From assembly GCF_031198435.1 (NCBI RefSeq), contig NZ_CP133548.1, forward strand, positions 1,552,501-1,616,500: a stretch of DNA of 64,000 nt. The letters run 5' to 3'. The notes under the pieces were generated by a model that was not told where the DNA came from, did no database searches, and worked only from the letters and a program-made list of their open reading frames with translations. The position numbers and the translations under genes were made by a program. The DNA is from Pleionea litopenaei (GTDB lineage Bacteria > Pseudomonadota > Gammaproteobacteria > Enterobacterales > Kangiellaceae). Positions 62,676 through 64,000 of this stretch are shown here, piece by piece (position 1 is the stretch's first letter; each line of letters begins with the position of its first letter).

Positions 62676-63173
62676 GACTTTCAAGTGAGAGCGTTTTCTC
62701 GTCGAAGACTTAGCGCTTTTTTCGTTACCTTGCTCACCCGTTGTTTCATTAAGGTGATTGGTGTCTTCTTGAATGGCGCTTTCTGAAGTGACGCTTTCTG
62801 AGGTGACATTTTGAATGTTTGAATCACCAAATTCGGCAGGCTCATCTTCTTGATATTCTTCGACGGGAAACGCCATTCCTTGAGCATTTTCTCGGGCAAT
62901 AATAGCCAAGATTGCCGCTACAGGAACTCTGATAACCCGCGCTACGCCTGAAAAACGCGCATTAAAATGCACTTCTTCATTTTCTAATACTAAACCCTGT
63001 ACGGCATGTGGCGAGACATTGAGTACGATTTCACCGTTGTTAACATGCTCACGAGGAACTTGAACGCCAGGATAGTCCGCATTAACAATTAAATGCGGAG
63101 TTCCTTGATTGTCTAAAATCCACTCATACAAGGCGCGTATGAGATAAGGCTTGTTACTGCTAAAATCAGCCAT
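62667..63173 (-). CDS. sspB: ClpXP specificity-enhancing factor SspB
   Basis: SspB binds the ssrA tag and delivers tagged proteins to ClpXP. It has 168 residues: a conserved N-terminal domain (KPYLIRALYEWILDNQGTPH, VNNGEIVLNVSPHAVQGL, FNARFSGVARVIRVPVAAI, IYARENGQGM-like IIARENAQGMAF), then an acidic, flexible linker and a basic C-terminal tail (KRSHLKVVK) that corresponds to the ClpX-binding end. The ATG shares a base with the sspA stop. Confidence 0.94.
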   Translation of the reverse strand: MADFSSNKPYLIRALYEWILDNQGTPHLIVNADYPGVQVPREHVNNGEIVLNVSPHAVQGLVLENEEVHFNARFSGVARVIRVPVAAILAIIARENAQGMAFPVEEYQEDEPAEFGDSNIQNVTSESVTSESAIQEDTNHLNETTGEQGNEKSAKSSTRKRSHLKVVK

Positions 63174-63802
63174 TAGATATCGTTTAACTCTCGCTCTGTC
63201 GAAGTCAGACTCGCTTGAAATGAGTCTCTCTCAAACAACCGCTCCATATATCCTTGAACTTCTTTGGCGCCACGACCAGTCAACTCAATGTCCATCGACT
63301 TAAGTCGCCACAATAAAGGAGCTAAGCAACAGTCAACTAAAGAAAACTCTTCGCTTAAAAAGTATGGCGTTTCATGAAACACGGGCGCTAAAGTAATTAA
63401 GCTTTCTTTTAACTCTTTGCGAGCACGCTCAACTTCTTTCTCTTTACCCCGATTAATAACATTAACCAAGCTGTACCAATCTTTTTCGACTCGATGCATC
63501 ATTAAACGTGAACGAGCGCGGGCAACTGGATAAACAGGCATTAGAGGAGGATGTGGAAAACGCTCATCCAAATACTCCATGATAATTCGCGCTTCGAACA
63601 AGACTAATTCTCGGTCAACTAACGTGGGTACTGTGTTATACGGATTTAGATCCATTAAGTCTTCCGGCTTGTTTTCGTCGGTCACTTCAATGGTCTCAAA
63701 ATTGACGCCCTTCTCAGCCAACACAATACGGACTTGATGACTGTAGATGTCATCAGCGCCAGAGTACATAGTCATTAAGGAACGTTTGGCTACAACTGCC
63801 AT
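63173..63802 (-). CDS. sspA: stringent starvation protein A
   Basis: SspA is a glutathione transferase-fold protein that binds RNA polymerase and changes transcription in starvation. It has 209 residues from the ATG at 63802, which has GGAG 6 bases upstream; a TTG four codons earlier is unlikely. Motifs are MTMYSGADDIYSHQVRIVLAEK split at the thioredoxin-like start, DLNPYNTVPTLVDREL, LFEARIIMEYLDERFPHPP and LVDCCLAPLLWRL. The petC-sspA-sspB order is standard in gammaproteobacteria. Confidence 0.95.
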   Translation of the reverse strand: MAVVAKRSLMTMYSGADDIYSHQVRIVLAEKGVNFETIEVTDENKPEDLMDLNPYNTVPTLVDRELVLFEARIIMEYLDERFPHPPLMPVYPVARARSRLMMHRVEKDWYSLVNVINRGKEKEVERARKELKESLITLAPVFHETPYFLSEEFSLVDCCLAPLLWRLKSMDIELTGRGAKEVQGYMERLFERDSFQASLTSTERELNDI

Positions 63803-63839
63803 GGTATTCTCCAAACAAAAATTACAGAGCTAATTAGTA

Positions 63840-63861
63840 AAGCCGCCCAAGTCGGCGGCTT
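63840..63861 (-). terminator. hairpin between petC and sspA
   Basis: AAGCCGCC / GGCGGCTT is an 8-bp perfect stem with a 6-base loop, 7 bases after the petC stop on the minus strand, followed by UACUAAUU. It is a probable terminator with a weak U-tail. Confidence 0.7.
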
Positions 63862-63867
63862 CAATAA

Positions 63868-64000
63868 CTAGTGGATATCTTTCCAGTATTCCTTTTTCAA
63901 GAAATAAGCAAGTACAAAGAACACTAAGATAAAGAGAAGAACATAGACGCCTAAAGATTGGCGCTTAAGTTTCGCTGGCTCGCCAACATACTCTAAAAAG
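63868..64000 (-). CDS. petC: cytochrome c1 (C-terminal end only)
   Basis: The last 43 residues of a minus-strand frame are visible before the window ends: YVGEPAKLKRQSLGVYVLLF, then a hydrophobic helix and a final FLKKEYWKDIH. This is the C-terminal membrane anchor of cytochrome c1 of the bc1 complex. The heme domain lies outside the window. Its position before sspA supports the call. Confidence 0.88.
   Translation of the reverse strand, partial: FLEYVGEPAKLKRQSLGVYVLLFILVFFVLAYFLKKEYWKDIH

Noticed and set aside
1-64000. CRISPR array, prophage, insertion sequence or tRNA
   Set aside because: No regularly spaced repeats, transposase, integrase, phage structural genes or cloverleaf sequences were found on either strand by reading.

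Overview
The window is a 64 kb piece of chromosome from a Gram-negative gammaproteobacterium, moderately AT-rich by eye. The murE product carries the DNPR motif typical of meso-diaminopimelate ligases, LpxC and type IV pili are present, and the order of the dcw, nadC-pilABCD-coaE-zapD-yacG and lpoA-yraN-diaA-dolP blocks is the gammaproteobacterial one. The mix of genes recalls marine Kangiellaceae-like bacteria, but that is a guess from memory. I see no prophage, insertion sequence, CRISPR array, tRNA or transposase. It is mostly core genome with one accessory stretch at about 7.2-14.2 kb.

Layout. 1-7.2 kb: a cut-off tandem amidohydrolase with a smaller, metal-site-degenerate amidohydrolase partner, 6-phosphogluconate dehydrogenase, and an AidB-type acyl-CoA dehydrogenase. 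7.3-14.1 kb: small exported or lipid-anchored proteins of unknown role, a secreted Ig/FN3-repeat protein, a DUF6544/6920 protein, a GNAT acetyltransferase and a Bax-like glucosaminidase. 14.2-16.9 kb: an EamA transporter and an HDOD-PP2C signalling protein. 17-22.8 kb: the pyruvate dehydrogenase operon aceE-aceF-lpd on the minus strand. 23.2-28.4 kb: ampE, ampD, a DUF1631 gene and the divergent nadC. 28.4-35 kb: a possible structured RNA, then pilA behind a sigma-54 promoter, pilB, pilC, pilD, coaE, zapD and yacG. 35-39.3 kb: mutT, secA and an M23 peptidase on the minus strand. 39.4-57.8 kb: dciA-like, then the whole dcw division/cell-wall cluster on the minus strand (mraZ, rsmH, ftsL, ftsI, murE, murF, mraY, murD, ftsW, murG, murC, ddl, ftsQ, ftsA, ftsZ) ending in lpxC. 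58-64 kb: RNase P RNA, rsmI, the divergent lpoA-yraN-diaA-dolP run, and sspB, sspA and the end of petC on the minus strand.

Functional themes. Most of the window builds and remodels the envelope: lipid II synthesis and septation (dcw), lipid A (lpxC), activation of the glycan synthase (lpoA), outer-membrane quality (dolP), peptidoglycan recycling (ampD), Sec export and pilus assembly. MraZ sits behind a clear promoter with three 10-bp-spaced boxes, and pilA behind a sigma-54 promoter.

Points to check. Two conserved genes, pilC and diaA, have their natural ATG starts cut off by single-base frame breaks at homopolymers; this may be a sequence error or a real lesion. Other points are the possible RNA between nadC and pilA, a perfect CRP-type half-site pair before the DUF1631 gene, two related small lipoproteins, and several hairpins built across stop codons. 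I found no convincing wholly new multi-gene system.
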